A stretch of 64,000 nucleotides of DNA. It comes from BJGV01 sp003230615. Its GTDB lineage: Bacteria; Pseudomonadota; Gammaproteobacteria; Burkholderiales; Nitrosomonadaceae. A program made the translations under genes and the position numbers. The stretch covers positions 806,001 through 870,000 of the forward strand of contig OY760140.1 of assembly GCA_963663215.1 (NCBI GenBank), read 5' to 3'. Each line of letters starts with the position of its first letter. Position 1 is the stretch's first letter. Under the pieces are notes generated by a model that was not told the origin of the DNA, did not search any database, and was given only the letters and a program-made list of their open reading frames with translations. This document shows positions 1-8,863 of this stretch, one piece after another.

Positions 1-85
1 GTTCCCCAAGTGCAGGAATCAGGCGTGTCTTAGCAAATCCTGGCTGTGCTGCTTTAGCAATAATCACTATACGGATAGGTTTCAT
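1..85 (-). CDS. DUF2064 / TIGR04282-type transferase, N-terminal fragment
   Basis: Only the first 28 codons lie in the window. The visible protein starts MKPIRIVIIAKAAQPGFAKT and continues into RLIPALGE, which matches the nucleotide-sugar-binding N-terminus (K-x-P-x-x-G-x-x-KTRL) of the DUF2064 family, called 'rSAM/selenodomain-associated transferase 1'. The start is fixed by an ATGA overlap with the stop of the upstream glycosyltransferase (82-84). That coupling and the ArsS gene upstream make it part of the same operon. The substrate is unknown for the family. Confidence 0.7.
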   Translation of the reverse strand, partial: MKPIRIVIIAKAAQPGFAKTRLIPALGE

Positions 86-759
86 TGGTATGTCTTTGCC
101 AGTTGGCTCGCTGGAATTCCCCTCCAATAATCCCAACGTAACCGCCACATAAGAAAAATTGTTTGCCAAACGCCATGTATCTCCCAACGCCGGCCTGAAG
201 TAACGACACAGGAGGCGATACAGGCAGGATGAGAGATTGTACGCAGCCGTTTTGACAGTTCGACATCTTCCATCAACGGTTGATCTGGAAAGCAACCCGC
301 CTCCGTAAAAGCTGTTTGTGTTACAAACATAGCTTGATCGCCAGTAGCAATGCTTGTTAGACGTGAGCGTAAATTCATCATATAACCGACTACACGAAGC
401 ATTATTGGACGCCCGGTTATGCAAATATCAAAGCGACCCCAGCAGGATGATGGGTTATTTGAGAGTGCTTGTTTGACTAACAAATCAACCTTATCTGGCA
501 GTTGCGTATCAGCATGTAGGAACAATAATACTGTTCCAGTAGCGCGCGCTGCACCAGCATTCATTTGTCGAGCACGACCACAGGCTGCCCTTTCTACCGT
601 GAAGCCGGCACGCTCCACGATATCAGCCGAATTATCCTCACTACCGCCGTCGACAAGGATAATTTCACAGTTATTTCGAACCAGTGGTGTTAGCCTTTCA
701 AGCAACTTAGGGATCCTGTGTGCTTCATTTAGTATTGGTATGATTATGGATAGTTTCAT
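82..759 (-). CDS. Family 2 glycosyltransferase, TIGR04283 type (rSAM-associated transferase 2)
   Basis: A GT-A fold glycosyltransferase. The N-terminus MKLSIIIPILNEA, the EIILVDGGSEDN segment and the LFLHADTQLP segment are the nucleotide-sugar and DxD-like metal-binding parts of the TIGR04283 group, which typically lies beside ArsS-like radical SAM proteins. I chose the ATG at 759 because it begins the conserved beta strand. An ATG 15 bases upstream is possible, and the longer open frame to 852 would overlap the upstream reductase. The stop overlaps the next gene by ATGA. Acceptor and donor are unknown; a role in decorating the ArsS product is inference from neighbourhood only. Confidence 0.85.
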   Translation of the reverse strand: MKLSIIIPILNEAHRIPKLLERLTPLVRNNCEIILVDGGSEDNSADIVERAGFTVERAACGRARQMNAGAARATGTVLLFLHADTQLPDKVDLLVKQALSNNPSSCWGRFDICITGRPIMLRVVGYMMNLRSRLTSIATGDQAMFVTQTAFTEAGCFPDQPLMEDVELSKRLRTISHPACIASCVVTSGRRWEIHGVWQTIFLMWRLRWDYWRGIPASQLAKTYQ

Positions 760-782
760 AATTTTTCGAGCCATTTTGTTTG

Positions 783-2930
783 TTATCGTTTCCAAGAGTG
801 GTAATGAAATAACCAGGTCAACAAACATTGCGGCGTATGAGTTTTTTTCCATTTACCCGCAACGTATTTATTTGCTTCTGCCAAAGTAGGATAAATGTGG
901 ATTGTGCCGAGAATCTTTGAAAGCCCCAATCCATGTTTCATTGCCAATACAAATTCGGCTAGCAAATCCCCTGCATGCTCGCCCACAATGGTCGCACCCA
1001 GAATACGATCCTTGCCCGGCACCGTTAGTACCTTGACGAAGCCTTGCGTCGTGCTATCTGTAATAGCGCGATCAAGATCATCAAATTCATATCTTGTAAC
1101 CTCATATGGCACATCCTTATCTCTAGCCTCTTGTTCATTGAGCCCTACACGGGCGACCTCAGGCTCAATAAATGTGGCCCAGGGAATAACCGAATAATCG
1201 ACTTTGAACTTCTTAAGGTCTCCAAAGAGTGCGTTAACAGCCGCATACCAGGCTTGATGTGAAGCGGTATGGGTGAACTGATAGGGGCCAGCTACGTCAC
1301 CGGCAGCTAAAATATTGGGATACAGTGTTTCTAGATATTCATTGGCTACTATCGTGTTTTTTGTTTCAATACCCAGTTCTTCCAGGCCGTAACCTGTTAG
1401 CCGTGCTATACGTCCCACAGCACATAATAGTGTGTCGAATTCGATTCTCCGCTCTACACCATCATGTTCTACGACAATAAACTTATTTTCATCTTCACAC
1501 TCACAGCGAAGGGCTTTATGGCCTATGAGCACTTCCACACCGTCCCGCTCAAGTGAGCTTCGCACCACTTCCGATATCTCCTCATCTTCGCGGATCATAA
1601 TCCGTGATGCCATTTCGATTTGAGTGACTTTGGAACCCAAACGAGCAAAACTCTGAGCTAGCTCGCAGCCTATCGGCCCACCACCAAGTACGATCAATCG
1701 AGATGGCGGCGCATCTTTCTTAGCGAATTCGTCCCACAATGTGTCACTGGTGACGTAGCCGACATCATCTAAACCGGGCAAAGGAGGCACGATTGGTTGA
1801 GCCCCTGTGGCTATTACAATGTTTCGGGTGGTCAGGCGCTGTATGTCACCGTTATGGAGCTTTACTTCTACAGTCCACGGATCTTTGATACAGGCGTAAC
1901 CCTCAAGTACTTCTACACCCAATTTAGTGTAGCGCTCAACGCTGTCGTGTGGTGCTACGGTACGGATAACTTCATGTATCCTTGCCATCACCTTGCTAAA
2001 ACTAAATTCAGGCACGATGGCTTTAAGTCCGTATTTATCACCATGACACATCTGATGAGCAAGGCGGGCCGACTTAATCAATGCCTTGCTTGGTACACAG
2101 CCGTAGTTGAGACAATCGCCGCCCATCTTGTGCGCTTCGATCAACGTCACCTTAGCTTTAACGGCGGCTCCAATATATGCGGTAACTAAACCGGCTGCTC
2201 CGGCGCCAATTACTATCAGATTACGGTCAAATTTTAGTGGGTACTTCCATTTGGCATAGACGCGACGACGTTGCAGGTAATGCAGAAACCATTTTGCAAG
2301 TAACGGGAATATTCCTAATAAAGTGAACGAAATTAGAAGCCCAGGCGAGACGATGCTGGAAAGTCCAGATATCTTTGCGAGTTGAGTACCTGCATTAACG
2401 TAAACGAGTGTGCCAGCAAGCATACCCACCTGGCTTACCCAATAATAGCTAGACGTGCGAATTGGTGTCAGTCCCATCAAGAGATTAACAATAAAAAAAG
2501 GAAATAGCGGTACGAGACGAAGCGTAAATAAATAGAATACGCCGTCTTTAGCCATACCATTGTTAATGGCACTTAATCGGTCCCCAAAGCGGTCCTGGAT
2601 AGCATCACGAAATAGATAGCGTGAAACTAAAAAGGCAAGTGTTGCTCCAATGCTAGAGGCAAACGACACAATTACCGTTCCCCACAGTAGACCAAACAAA
2701 GCACCAGCAGCGAGCGTCAATACCGCGGCACCAGGCAAAGAAAGTGCAGCAACTGCAACATAAAACAAAAAGAAGTAAAGTCCAACTAGTACTGGTGAGG
2801 CTGCACGCCACGCCTCGAATTGCCCTAGGCTAGCCTTAAGACTATGGAGAGATAGATAGGAGTTTAAATCCAGTATAAAAAAAATCAGCACTAAAAATAA
2901 TGCCGCGACAACAATCCTTATTTTTTTCAT
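783..2930 (-). CDS. VTT (TVP38/TMEM64) membrane domain fused to mercuric-reductase-like flavoprotein
   Basis: A 715-residue fusion. Roughly residues 1-225 form a hydrophobic SNARE-associated/VTT domain with about five membrane segments and a glycine-rich central stretch. From about residue 235 there is a class I pyridine nucleotide-disulfide oxidoreductase: FAD-binding VIGAGAAGL, redox-active disulfide GGDCLNYGCVPSKAL, NAD(P)H-binding LGGGPIGCELAQ, the second FAD motif LAAGDVAGPYQFTH, and a dimerisation domain with HIYPTLAEANK. The two active-site cysteines are intact. It has no N-terminal HMA domain and no C-terminal vicinal cysteine pair of true MerA, so mercury reduction is not indicated. 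It sits between arsS and the glycosyltransferase on the same strand. The electron acceptor is unknown. Confidence 0.88.
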   Translation of the reverse strand: MKKIRIVVAALFLVLIFFILDLNSYLSLHSLKASLGQFEAWRAASPVLVGLYFFLFYVAVAALSLPGAAVLTLAAGALFGLLWGTVIVSFASSIGATLAFLVSRYLFRDAIQDRFGDRLSAINNGMAKDGVFYLFTLRLVPLFPFFIVNLLMGLTPIRTSSYYWVSQVGMLAGTLVYVNAGTQLAKISGLSSIVSPGLLISFTLLGIFPLLAKWFLHYLQRRRVYAKWKYPLKFDRNLIVIGAGAAGLVTAYIGAAVKAKVTLIEAHKMGGDCLNYGCVPSKALIKSARLAHQMCHGDKYGLKAIVPEFSFSKVMARIHEVIRTVAPHDSVERYTKLGVEVLEGYACIKDPWTVEVKLHNGDIQRLTTRNIVIATGAQPIVPPLPGLDDVGYVTSDTLWDEFAKKDAPPSRLIVLGGGPIGCELAQSFARLGSKVTQIEMASRIMIREDEEISEVVRSSLERDGVEVLIGHKALRCECEDENKFIVVEHDGVERRIEFDTLLCAVGRIARLTGYGLEELGIETKNTIVANEYLETLYPNILAAGDVAGPYQFTHTASHQAWYAAVNALFGDLKKFKVDYSVIPWATFIEPEVARVGLNEQEARDKDVPYEVTRYEFDDLDRAITDSTTQGFVKVLTVPGKDRILGATIVGEHAGDLLAEFVLAMKHGLGLSKILGTIHIYPTLAEANKYVAGKWKKTHTPQCLLTWLFHYHSWKR

Positions 2931-2939
2931 TGCTTAGGT

Positions 2940-3923
2940 TTATTCATGTAATGCACCGCTACAGCTACTGCCTTGTCCAGCAGTGCAACCGTAGCAGTGA
3001 TCAGCTACCTGGATTGCTTGACCCGACGGGTCTTTATTCATCAAATCGCGTAAATGAGGTTTTCTTTTATTGCCTTGCACTGTTTGTGTAGCAAGACCTA
3101 ACTCCAATCCTAATTGCTGATTAAAATCGCAGTCGTAGAGAAAGCCTTTCCAATCGACACTGATTAGGTTTCGGCACATCACGTTAGCGAAATTAGCTGC
3201 TGCGAAATTTTCCTTTAGCAACTGCATGTAATCATTGAACTGTCCCTTTGAAATTAGGGTTGAGCCAAAGCGTTGTATGGGCATATTAGTAACCGCGAAC
3301 AGCTCATTGAACAAAATACCGAAGTTCTCATATAACTCCCTCTTATAAGTGGCCTGCAGTTTAGCTTGATCAGGAGGTAATGAAGGACCTTGTGGGTTAT
3401 AGACAAGATTGAGCGTCAATCCCGAACCCTCGTTGCCATAACCCAGTGAATTAAGTTTTTGCAAGGCTAAAATACTTTTGTCAAAAACGCCCTTTCCACG
3501 CTGCTTATCCACGTTTGTTAGTGAATAACAGGGGAGTGAGGCAACAATTTCGACCTGCTGTGCCGCTAGAAATTCTGCTAGCTCTTCTTGGCCGGGTTCA
3601 AACAAGATAGTCAGGTTGCAGCGATCTATGACTTTCACGCTTAAGGCACTAGCTTCATTTACCAACTTTCTGAATCCCTTGTGCAGTTCAGGGGCGCCAC
3701 CAGTAAGGTCAAGTATGCTGATGTTACGGGCTGTAAGAACAAGAGGGATTAGAGCTAGGGTTTCGCTATCCATCATTTCTTTGCGATTTGGTCCAGCATT
3801 AACATGACAATGTACGCAGGACAGATTACAGCGATAGCCCAGGTTAACCTGAAGAGTCGTAAGTTGCTGGCGATGTAGGCTCGGAAACTTAGTCGTCTGT
3901 AGCAATGGCAAGGTAGCGTGCAT
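2940..3923 (-). CDS. arsS: Radical SAM protein of the ArsS (arsenosugar biosynthesis) family
   Basis: The radical SAM CxxxCxxC cluster motif is visible near residues 32-39 (YRCNLSCVHCHVNAGP), followed by LDLTGGAPEL as the SAM-contacting GGE-like strand. The C-terminus carries the extra cysteines typical of the family (CYGCTAGQGSSCSG), where some members use selenocysteine; here all are cysteine codons. Length (327) fits ArsS-type proteins with a DUF3641 C-terminal domain. Known members join a 5'-deoxyadenosyl group to methylated arsenic. No arsM methyltransferase is seen in this window, so the arsenic role is family-based. First gene of the minus-strand cluster, 10 bases from the reductase. 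Confidence 0.85.
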   Translation of the reverse strand: MHATLPLLQTTKFPSLHRQQLTTLQVNLGYRCNLSCVHCHVNAGPNRKEMMDSETLALIPLVLTARNISILDLTGGAPELHKGFRKLVNEASALSVKVIDRCNLTILFEPGQEELAEFLAAQQVEIVASLPCYSLTNVDKQRGKGVFDKSILALQKLNSLGYGNEGSGLTLNLVYNPQGPSLPPDQAKLQATYKRELYENFGILFNELFAVTNMPIQRFGSTLISKGQFNDYMQLLKENFAAANFANVMCRNLISVDWKGFLYDCDFNQQLGLELGLATQTVQGNKRKPHLRDLMNKDPSGQAIQVADHCYGCTAGQGSSCSGALHE

Positions 3924-4261
3924 GCCTATCCTCGATAGTTGTAAAAACTAGACTACACAATTTTTTTAGTTTCATTGTTGTACGCAATAACCTTAGCCAT
4001 TAGGTAATAAGGTTACAATCTTGCACCAACTCTAATAAACATTACTAATATTCGAGTTAATACGTATCTTGGACAGATTAGTTACACTCCATACAAGATT
4101 TTTTGTAGACATTAAATGTTCGTTCTACCATTAAACTCTATCTTTTAAACGGGATTTACTTGAATATAGATAATCAAGGTGAAAAAATACTAAATATTTG
4201 CAGAATTATCATAAGCAATATAGAGATGTTGTATCCTAAATAATACTTTAAATGAATAAGA
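3924..4261. other. Intergenic, AT-rich, no gene seen
   Basis: This stretch separates arsS (minus) from a plus-strand small membrane protein and must hold both promoters. I find no convincing reading frame, RNA gene or strong hairpin in it. Confidence 0.5.
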
Positions 4262-4531
4262 ATGAATAAGAATAAAGAGGTATCTGTGGAATGGATTCTT
4301 GCACTGGTGATCTGCGCAATTATTGCCTCAATTCTTGGCTCCCGCAAAGGAATGGGGGCTAGCTCATTTTTTTTCGGCTTGATACTGGGTCCGCTTGGAA
4401 TTATTCTTGTGCTACTTAGCAAGGGCAAAAGAGTAGCATGCCCATTTTGTGACAAACTAATTTATATGACCTCAACAGTTTGCCCGCATTGCGAAAAAGA
4501 AATTACTGATACTAATACTGGCACTAAATGA
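4262..4531 (+). CDS. Small membrane protein with C-terminal zinc ribbon
   Basis: Two hydrophobic segments (about residues 11-25 and 33-50) separated by a short basic loop are followed by a CPFC...CPHC zinc-ribbon at the C-terminus. The ATG at 4262 has no ribosome binding site and lies in a short ATGAATAAG tandem repeat. A GTG at 4286 is preceded by AAAGAGG at 5 bases and is the better-supported start, which would give 81 residues. The function is unknown. Zinc-ribbon membrane proteins of this size are common and uncharacterised. Confidence 0.7.
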   Translation: MNKNKEVSVEWILALVICAIIASILGSRKGMGASSFFFGLILGPLGIILVLLSKGKRVACPFCDKLIYMTSTVCPHCEKEITDTNTGTK

Positions 4532-4798
4532 GCAAGAATGAATCCATAAGGTAAGCTTTTGACTGCACTGAGTGTTTTTACAAGATTAATCAACTTCCGA
4601 GAGACCTGACGGTGTTCCTTAGTATATTTTTTGATGTGTTTCTGATATGCATAGCTAACAGAAGAGGGCAGGCTGGTTGACATCAACACACTATAATCTG
4701 CATAGCTGCTGCCGGCCTGTCGTACTTGAAAAACTGTGTAATGTGATTGACGCAAACGAAAAAATAACTACGTTACAACTGAAATCAGAGATTGCCAA

Positions 4799-6181
4799 GT
4801 GAAATCGGTCGCTCCAGGTCTCCTAAATCGCCTCCATAGAATTATTTGGGAAGAACAAGTCGGGTCCCAGCCACCCTGGAGGACACATGGATTAAGAATC
4901 ATACGCACCCTACTGATTCTCGTGCAAGATCTTGTTTACGGTCAGCTCACACTTCGTGCAATGAGCCTTGTATACACGACATTACTGTCGATCGTTCCAT
5001 TGCTTGCACTGAGTTTCTCAGTACTGAAAGCATTTGGTGTTCATAACCAGATCCAGCCGATACTACTAAATTTTCTTGAGCCGCTTGGTGAAGAAGGCCA
5101 GGAAATAGCATCCAATATTGTACAGTTCATCGAGAATATGAATGTCGGTGTGCTTGGTACAGTAGGATTGATGCTGCTTCTATATACTGCGATTTCATTG
5201 ATGCAAAAGATTGAACATTCGCTGAATTATATTTGGCATATTCCAAGTCCCAGGCGCATTGGAGAGAGGGTCGTCCGCTATCTTAGTGTGCTAATGGTTG
5301 GCCCAATTCTGGTGTTCTCGGCGCTTGGCATTACTGCGACCGTGATGAACCACGAGGCAATGCGTGGCATGATGGCAATAGGAGTGTTAGACGAAACTGT
5401 AAAAGTATTTAGCCGACTTATGCCCTACCTACTCGTAATCTCGTTTTTCACCTTTGTTTACATGTTCATTCCTAACACACGGGTACGATTCAGGCCTGCT
5501 CTGGTTGGCGGCATGGTCAGCGGGATCGCTTGGCAAACTGCGGGATGGGTGTTTGCGATCTTTGTGGCGTCTGCAAATAACTACGCTGCGGTCTACTCTA
5601 GTTTTGCGATTTTGATTCTTTTTATGATTTGGCTCTACTTATGCTGGCTGATCCTACTGTTTGGTGCGAGTGTTGCATTCTATGCTCAGAATCCAGAATA
5701 CCTGTATTTTAGGGACGATGAACCACGACTGAGCGATCGACTGAGTAATCGGATGCGAGAACGCCTTGCGCTCTCAATTATGTATTTAGTAGCGAGTAAG
5801 TTTCTCGATGGTGAGCGCATGCCTTCATTATTGGATTTTAAACACTCACTTGGTGCGCCAATGCATGTACTGCAGACAGTGCTTGATGCACTGGAACGCC
5901 AGGAGCTCATTGTACAGAACGGCGATGATCCACCCACTTATCTACCGACACGTGATCCCTCCTTAGTCTCGGTGACTCAGGTACTCAAAACTGTACAAAT
6001 TGCTGGAGAGGAACGTCTTCTATCACCCTATAGATTACCGGCACCACAACCGGTTGAAGAAGTGTTAGACAGCATGCAACAAGCAGTAGAATCGTCCATT
6101 GGTGATATAACGCTTCGCGACTTGACTACACAGGGTACTGAAAGTCTGATACATGAGTCGATAGTGAGGGAAGACCGGTAA
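4799..6181 (+). CDS. YihY/BrkB-family inner membrane protein
   Basis: A 460-residue protein of the YihY/virulence factor BrkB family (historically misnamed ribonuclease BN). Residues about 40-300 carry six membrane helices with the family motifs RAMSLVYTTLLSIVPL near the N-terminus and FMFIPNTRVRF-like and WLYLCWLILLFGA segments later. The last ~150 residues look like a cytosolic winged-helix extension, as in the longer proteobacterial members. The start is GTG at 4799; no strong ribosome binding site is visible. Molecular function is unsettled in the family. It stands alone and converges on the nuclease gene at 6300. Confidence 0.88.
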   Translation: MKSVAPGLLNRLHRIIWEEQVGSQPPWRTHGLRIIRTLLILVQDLVYGQLTLRAMSLVYTTLLSIVPLLALSFSVLKAFGVHNQIQPILLNFLEPLGEEGQEIASNIVQFIENMNVGVLGTVGLMLLLYTAISLMQKIEHSLNYIWHIPSPRRIGERVVRYLSVLMVGPILVFSALGITATVMNHEAMRGMMAIGVLDETVKVFSRLMPYLLVISFFTFVYMFIPNTRVRFRPALVGGMVSGIAWQTAGWVFAIFVASANNYAAVYSSFAILILFMIWLYLCWLILLFGASVAFYAQNPEYLYFRDDEPRLSDRLSNRMRERLALSIMYLVASKFLDGERMPSLLDFKHSLGAPMHVLQTVLDALERQELIVQNGDDPPTYLPTRDPSLVSVTQVLKTVQIAGEERLLSPYRLPAPQPVEEVLDSMQQAVESSIGDITLRDLTTQGTESLIHESIVREDR

Positions 6182-6299
6182 AATATTGTAAGAACTCCTA
6201 TGCATCTAAGTATGAAAATCAGATTCCTCTTGAATTTAACTGATATTAATAGCTCAAAGTAGCATTAATAGTTTTACTGGGTGTAAGTTTTTACTTACC

Positions 6300-7076
6300 T
6301 TATTTTAATACGAAACTTTCCGTATTTTCCTGAAGCAGGGTACGACCGTTAGCTGTTGCATATTGCAAAGCGTATTGGCAGTATTCACAATCCTCAGTAG
6401 CAAGAGGTATTAATCCTGAATCCAAACATTTTTTGATTTCGACTAGCGTCGGCTCAACCCAGCTGTCATTACCTACATAAGGTAACATAGAAACTGTAAA
6501 ATCTAGGCGTTCATTGAATGCTGACTTGTCTTTGATTCCGTTACAGTAAACAAACCAGCCCTGGTTTGCTACGTTTAGTCCATTTTTCTTTAAAAGCCAT
6601 TGGTAGAATTCCATTTGTCGTTTGTATCCAATTTGCCAGTCCGCATCTAGAGAAACTTCATTTAATTTAGAAGTAGCTTTGTAATCAACCACGATTATCT
6701 CTTGAGTTAACAAGTCGATCCAGAGGTCATCTACTGCGCCAAAGGCCTCAAATCCAGTTTCTTCATGCACAAAAGAAACCCCCTTAAAATTATTACGCCA
6801 AATGTCGAGTTTCGGATGGCTATATGGAACAGCGTTTAACCCGGTCTTTGTTATGTAGGGATGGGGTAGTTGTACTTTTCGATATTGGTCAAACTCCGCC
6901 TTTAGCAGTGTGTCAACTGCACTATTGAGACTAAAGGGGAAGCCAGGAGGTCGTTTTATCCCTAGGCGAACATCCAAATAAAAGCAGTGTGGACAGGTAA
7001 TAAATAGATCTACCTTGGTGCGGCTGATTCGGTAGCGATCCTTAAGCCCTGGTACGTATTGTCTTCGTTTAGACAT
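6300..7076 (-). CDS. Stand-alone PD-(D/E)XK (RecB/Cas4-like) nuclease with four cysteines
   Basis: A 258-residue protein with a PD-(D/E)XK core: an acidic residue in GAVDDLWID (about 117-125), the catalytic IIVVDYKAT strand (about 131-139) and the RecB-type motif YKRQMEFYQWLL (Q and Y). An N-terminal CPHC pair (about 28-31) and a C-terminal CEYC pair (about 233-236) resemble the split cysteine set that holds a 4Fe-4S cluster in Cas4 and AddB nucleases. There is no CRISPR array, cas gene or helicase nearby; the neighbours are yihY (convergent) and rmuC (upstream, same strand). A DNA processing role is plausible, but the substrate is unknown. Confidence 0.75.
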   Translation of the reverse strand: MSKRRQYVPGLKDRYRISRTKVDLFITCPHCFYLDVRLGIKRPPGFPFSLNSAVDTLLKAEFDQYRKVQLPHPYITKTGLNAVPYSHPKLDIWRNNFKGVSFVHEETGFEAFGAVDDLWIDLLTQEIIVVDYKATSKLNEVSLDADWQIGYKRQMEFYQWLLKKNGLNVANQGWFVYCNGIKDKSAFNERLDFTVSMLPYVGNDSWVEPTLVEIKKCLDSGLIPLATEDCEYCQYALQYATANGRTLLQENTESFVLK

Positions 7077-7130
7077 GGACAGAAGATTGTTTGAGGATCA
7101 TTATAGGGATAAAGATAAATGAATATATGC

Positions 7131-8480
7131 TTATTCCCTCTTTAATGAAGAGATGGGTGGAAGAGAGGTGGTTGGGTCATCCAAAGCTGAATCGGTTAGG
7201 GTTTGTGAAAGTGGCTTAGTAGGTTTTATGCCAAGTTGTTTTAGCATCTCTGCCTGGCGAATAACATTTCCTTTACCTTTTGTAAATTTACTATAGGCGT
7301 CATCATAAGCAATTTGCGCTTGTTGCAAACGTTTTCCTAGCATATTAAGGTCATCTACAAAGCCAGATAGCTTGTTGTAGAGTTCTGCTCCACGGCAAGC
7401 AATTTCCTGAGCATTACGGTTTTGTTGTTCCTGTTTCCAGAGATGCGCGACAGTACGAACTACAAATAACAAGGTACTAGGGCTAACCAGTAAAATATTT
7501 TTCTTCCATGAGTCCAGCCATAAATTATTATCATTCGATATGGCAAGCATAAAAGCTGGCTCAACTGGTATAAACATCAAAACAAAATCAAAAGATTGTA
7601 GTCCATAGAGTTTCTGATAATTCTTCTCGGAGAGTTCCTTTATGTGAGAACGAACTGATTCTAGATGCCGTTTTATAGTGCTATTACGTTCAAGATCCGT
7701 GTCAGTATTAGTATGCTCTTCGTATGCCGTGAGCGACACCTTTGCATCGACAATCAAGTGACGATCTTCTGGCAGATGAATGACCACGTCCGGCTGAACA
7801 CGAGTGCCGTCCTCGCGGGTATGTTTTTCTTGCACGTTGTATTCATGACCTTTGCGTAGACCAGAAGCCTCTAGTACGCGTTCCAAGATTAGCTCTCCCC
7901 AATTACCCTGTGTCTTGGCCTCACCTTTTAGCGCCCGAGTGAGATTGTGAGCATCCTCAGATAGTTGATAGTTAAGTGCCATAAGTTGTTTCACTTGTTC
8001 GGACAACGCTGAGCGATCTTTGCCTTCCTGAATATAAACTTCTTGTACTTTTCCTTGAAATTCGGTGATTTTTATCTTGAGTGGTTCCAGTAGTTGATCA
8101 AGATTAATCTTATTTTGGTCTGTAAATTTTCTGGATTTATCATCGAAAATTTCGCTAGCTAATGCTTTAAAACGATTGGAAAGTTGTTCTTCAGCGTTCT
8201 TACGAAACTCCAGTTTTTCCTCAGCCTGGGAACGTTCTAATTCTAAAGTTGTAGTCAGTTTAGCAATTTCTGTGTTCAATTCTTGTTTTTCAATATTTAT
8301 TTGGTTGCGCAGAACAGCAAGAGCATCAAGCTCAGATGTCAGTCTCTTTGTATCTTGTTGAGATGCGATTAGTTGCTCAGTTAGACGAATCGAAAGGGCA
8401 CGAAGAATCAACCAAATGATCCCCGCGCCTACAAATAGCCCGACAACAAGCGCAACGAAAAGATAGATTGGTTGTCCCAT
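7131..8480 (-). CDS. rmuC: DNA recombination protein RmuC
   Basis: One N-terminal membrane helix (YLFVALVVGLFVGAGIIWLIL) is followed by a long coiled coil (residues ~30-190) and the RmuC domain with GNWGELILERVLEASGL and the DAKVSLTAYE strand, related to restriction-endonuclease-like folds. RmuC is linked to suppression of inversions at short inverted repeats. I take the ATG at 8480 because it directly precedes the membrane helix; the frame is open to a GTG at 8582, which would add 34 residues without a better ribosome binding site. It lies 54 bases upstream of the PD-(D/E)XK nuclease on the same strand, so the two may be co-transcribed. Confidence 0.9.
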   Translation of the reverse strand: MGQPIYLFVALVVGLFVGAGIIWLILRALSIRLTEQLIASQQDTKRLTSELDALAVLRNQINIEKQELNTEIAKLTTTLELERSQAEEKLEFRKNAEEQLSNRFKALASEIFDDKSRKFTDQNKINLDQLLEPLKIKITEFQGKVQEVYIQEGKDRSALSEQVKQLMALNYQLSEDAHNLTRALKGEAKTQGNWGELILERVLEASGLRKGHEYNVQEKHTREDGTRVQPDVVIHLPEDRHLIVDAKVSLTAYEEHTNTDTDLERNSTIKRHLESVRSHIKELSEKNYQKLYGLQSFDFVLMFIPVEPAFMLAISNDNNLWLDSWKKNILLVSPSTLLFVVRTVAHLWKQEQQNRNAQEIACRGAELYNKLSGFVDDLNMLGKRLQQAQIAYDDAYSKFTKGKGNVIRQAEMLKQLGIKPTKPLSQTLTDSALDDPTTSLPPISSLKRE

Positions 8481-8863
8481 GGATATAAAATCAGTTAGCA
8501 CATCTTCATTCTTTGAATAACTAGGAACACTTGGTATATTGGCACAAGGAGACCGAGTGTTCAACGTAGTGGCAAATAGCACCAGGATGGAAGCACTGAT
8601 GCCCTTATTTGCAGGGACCTAACACCTGACAGTATATAGTCTACACGTATTTTTATCGTAGTTTATAATGCAAATGGTCTGAGAGCTTCTCGTCTTGTTT
8701 AGTCCGACTATTTTTAATGGTTTTATTAGCAGGAATTACATCAAAAGGATTGATTCTTTTCAATTAGAGTAAGCAAGTGCCGCGTAAATCTAGAATGACT
8801 ATTTAGATGTTTTCCATTTGAATTCAGCATTAAAATTATATTACCAAAATAATAAATGAATGC

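Noticed and set aside
783..2930. Mercuric reductase merA
   Set aside because: No HMA domain, no C-terminal vicinal cysteines, no other mer genes; only the general disulfide-reductase core is shared.
4462..4755. A 97-codon minus-strand frame overlapping the 3' end of the zinc-ribbon gene
   Set aside because: No ribosome binding site or recognisable family, and one third is antisense to a better gene. It could be an old coding remnant, but I cannot support it.
6300..7076. cas4 of a CRISPR system
   Set aside because: No repeat-spacer array or other cas genes in the window; the nuclease fold alone is not enough.
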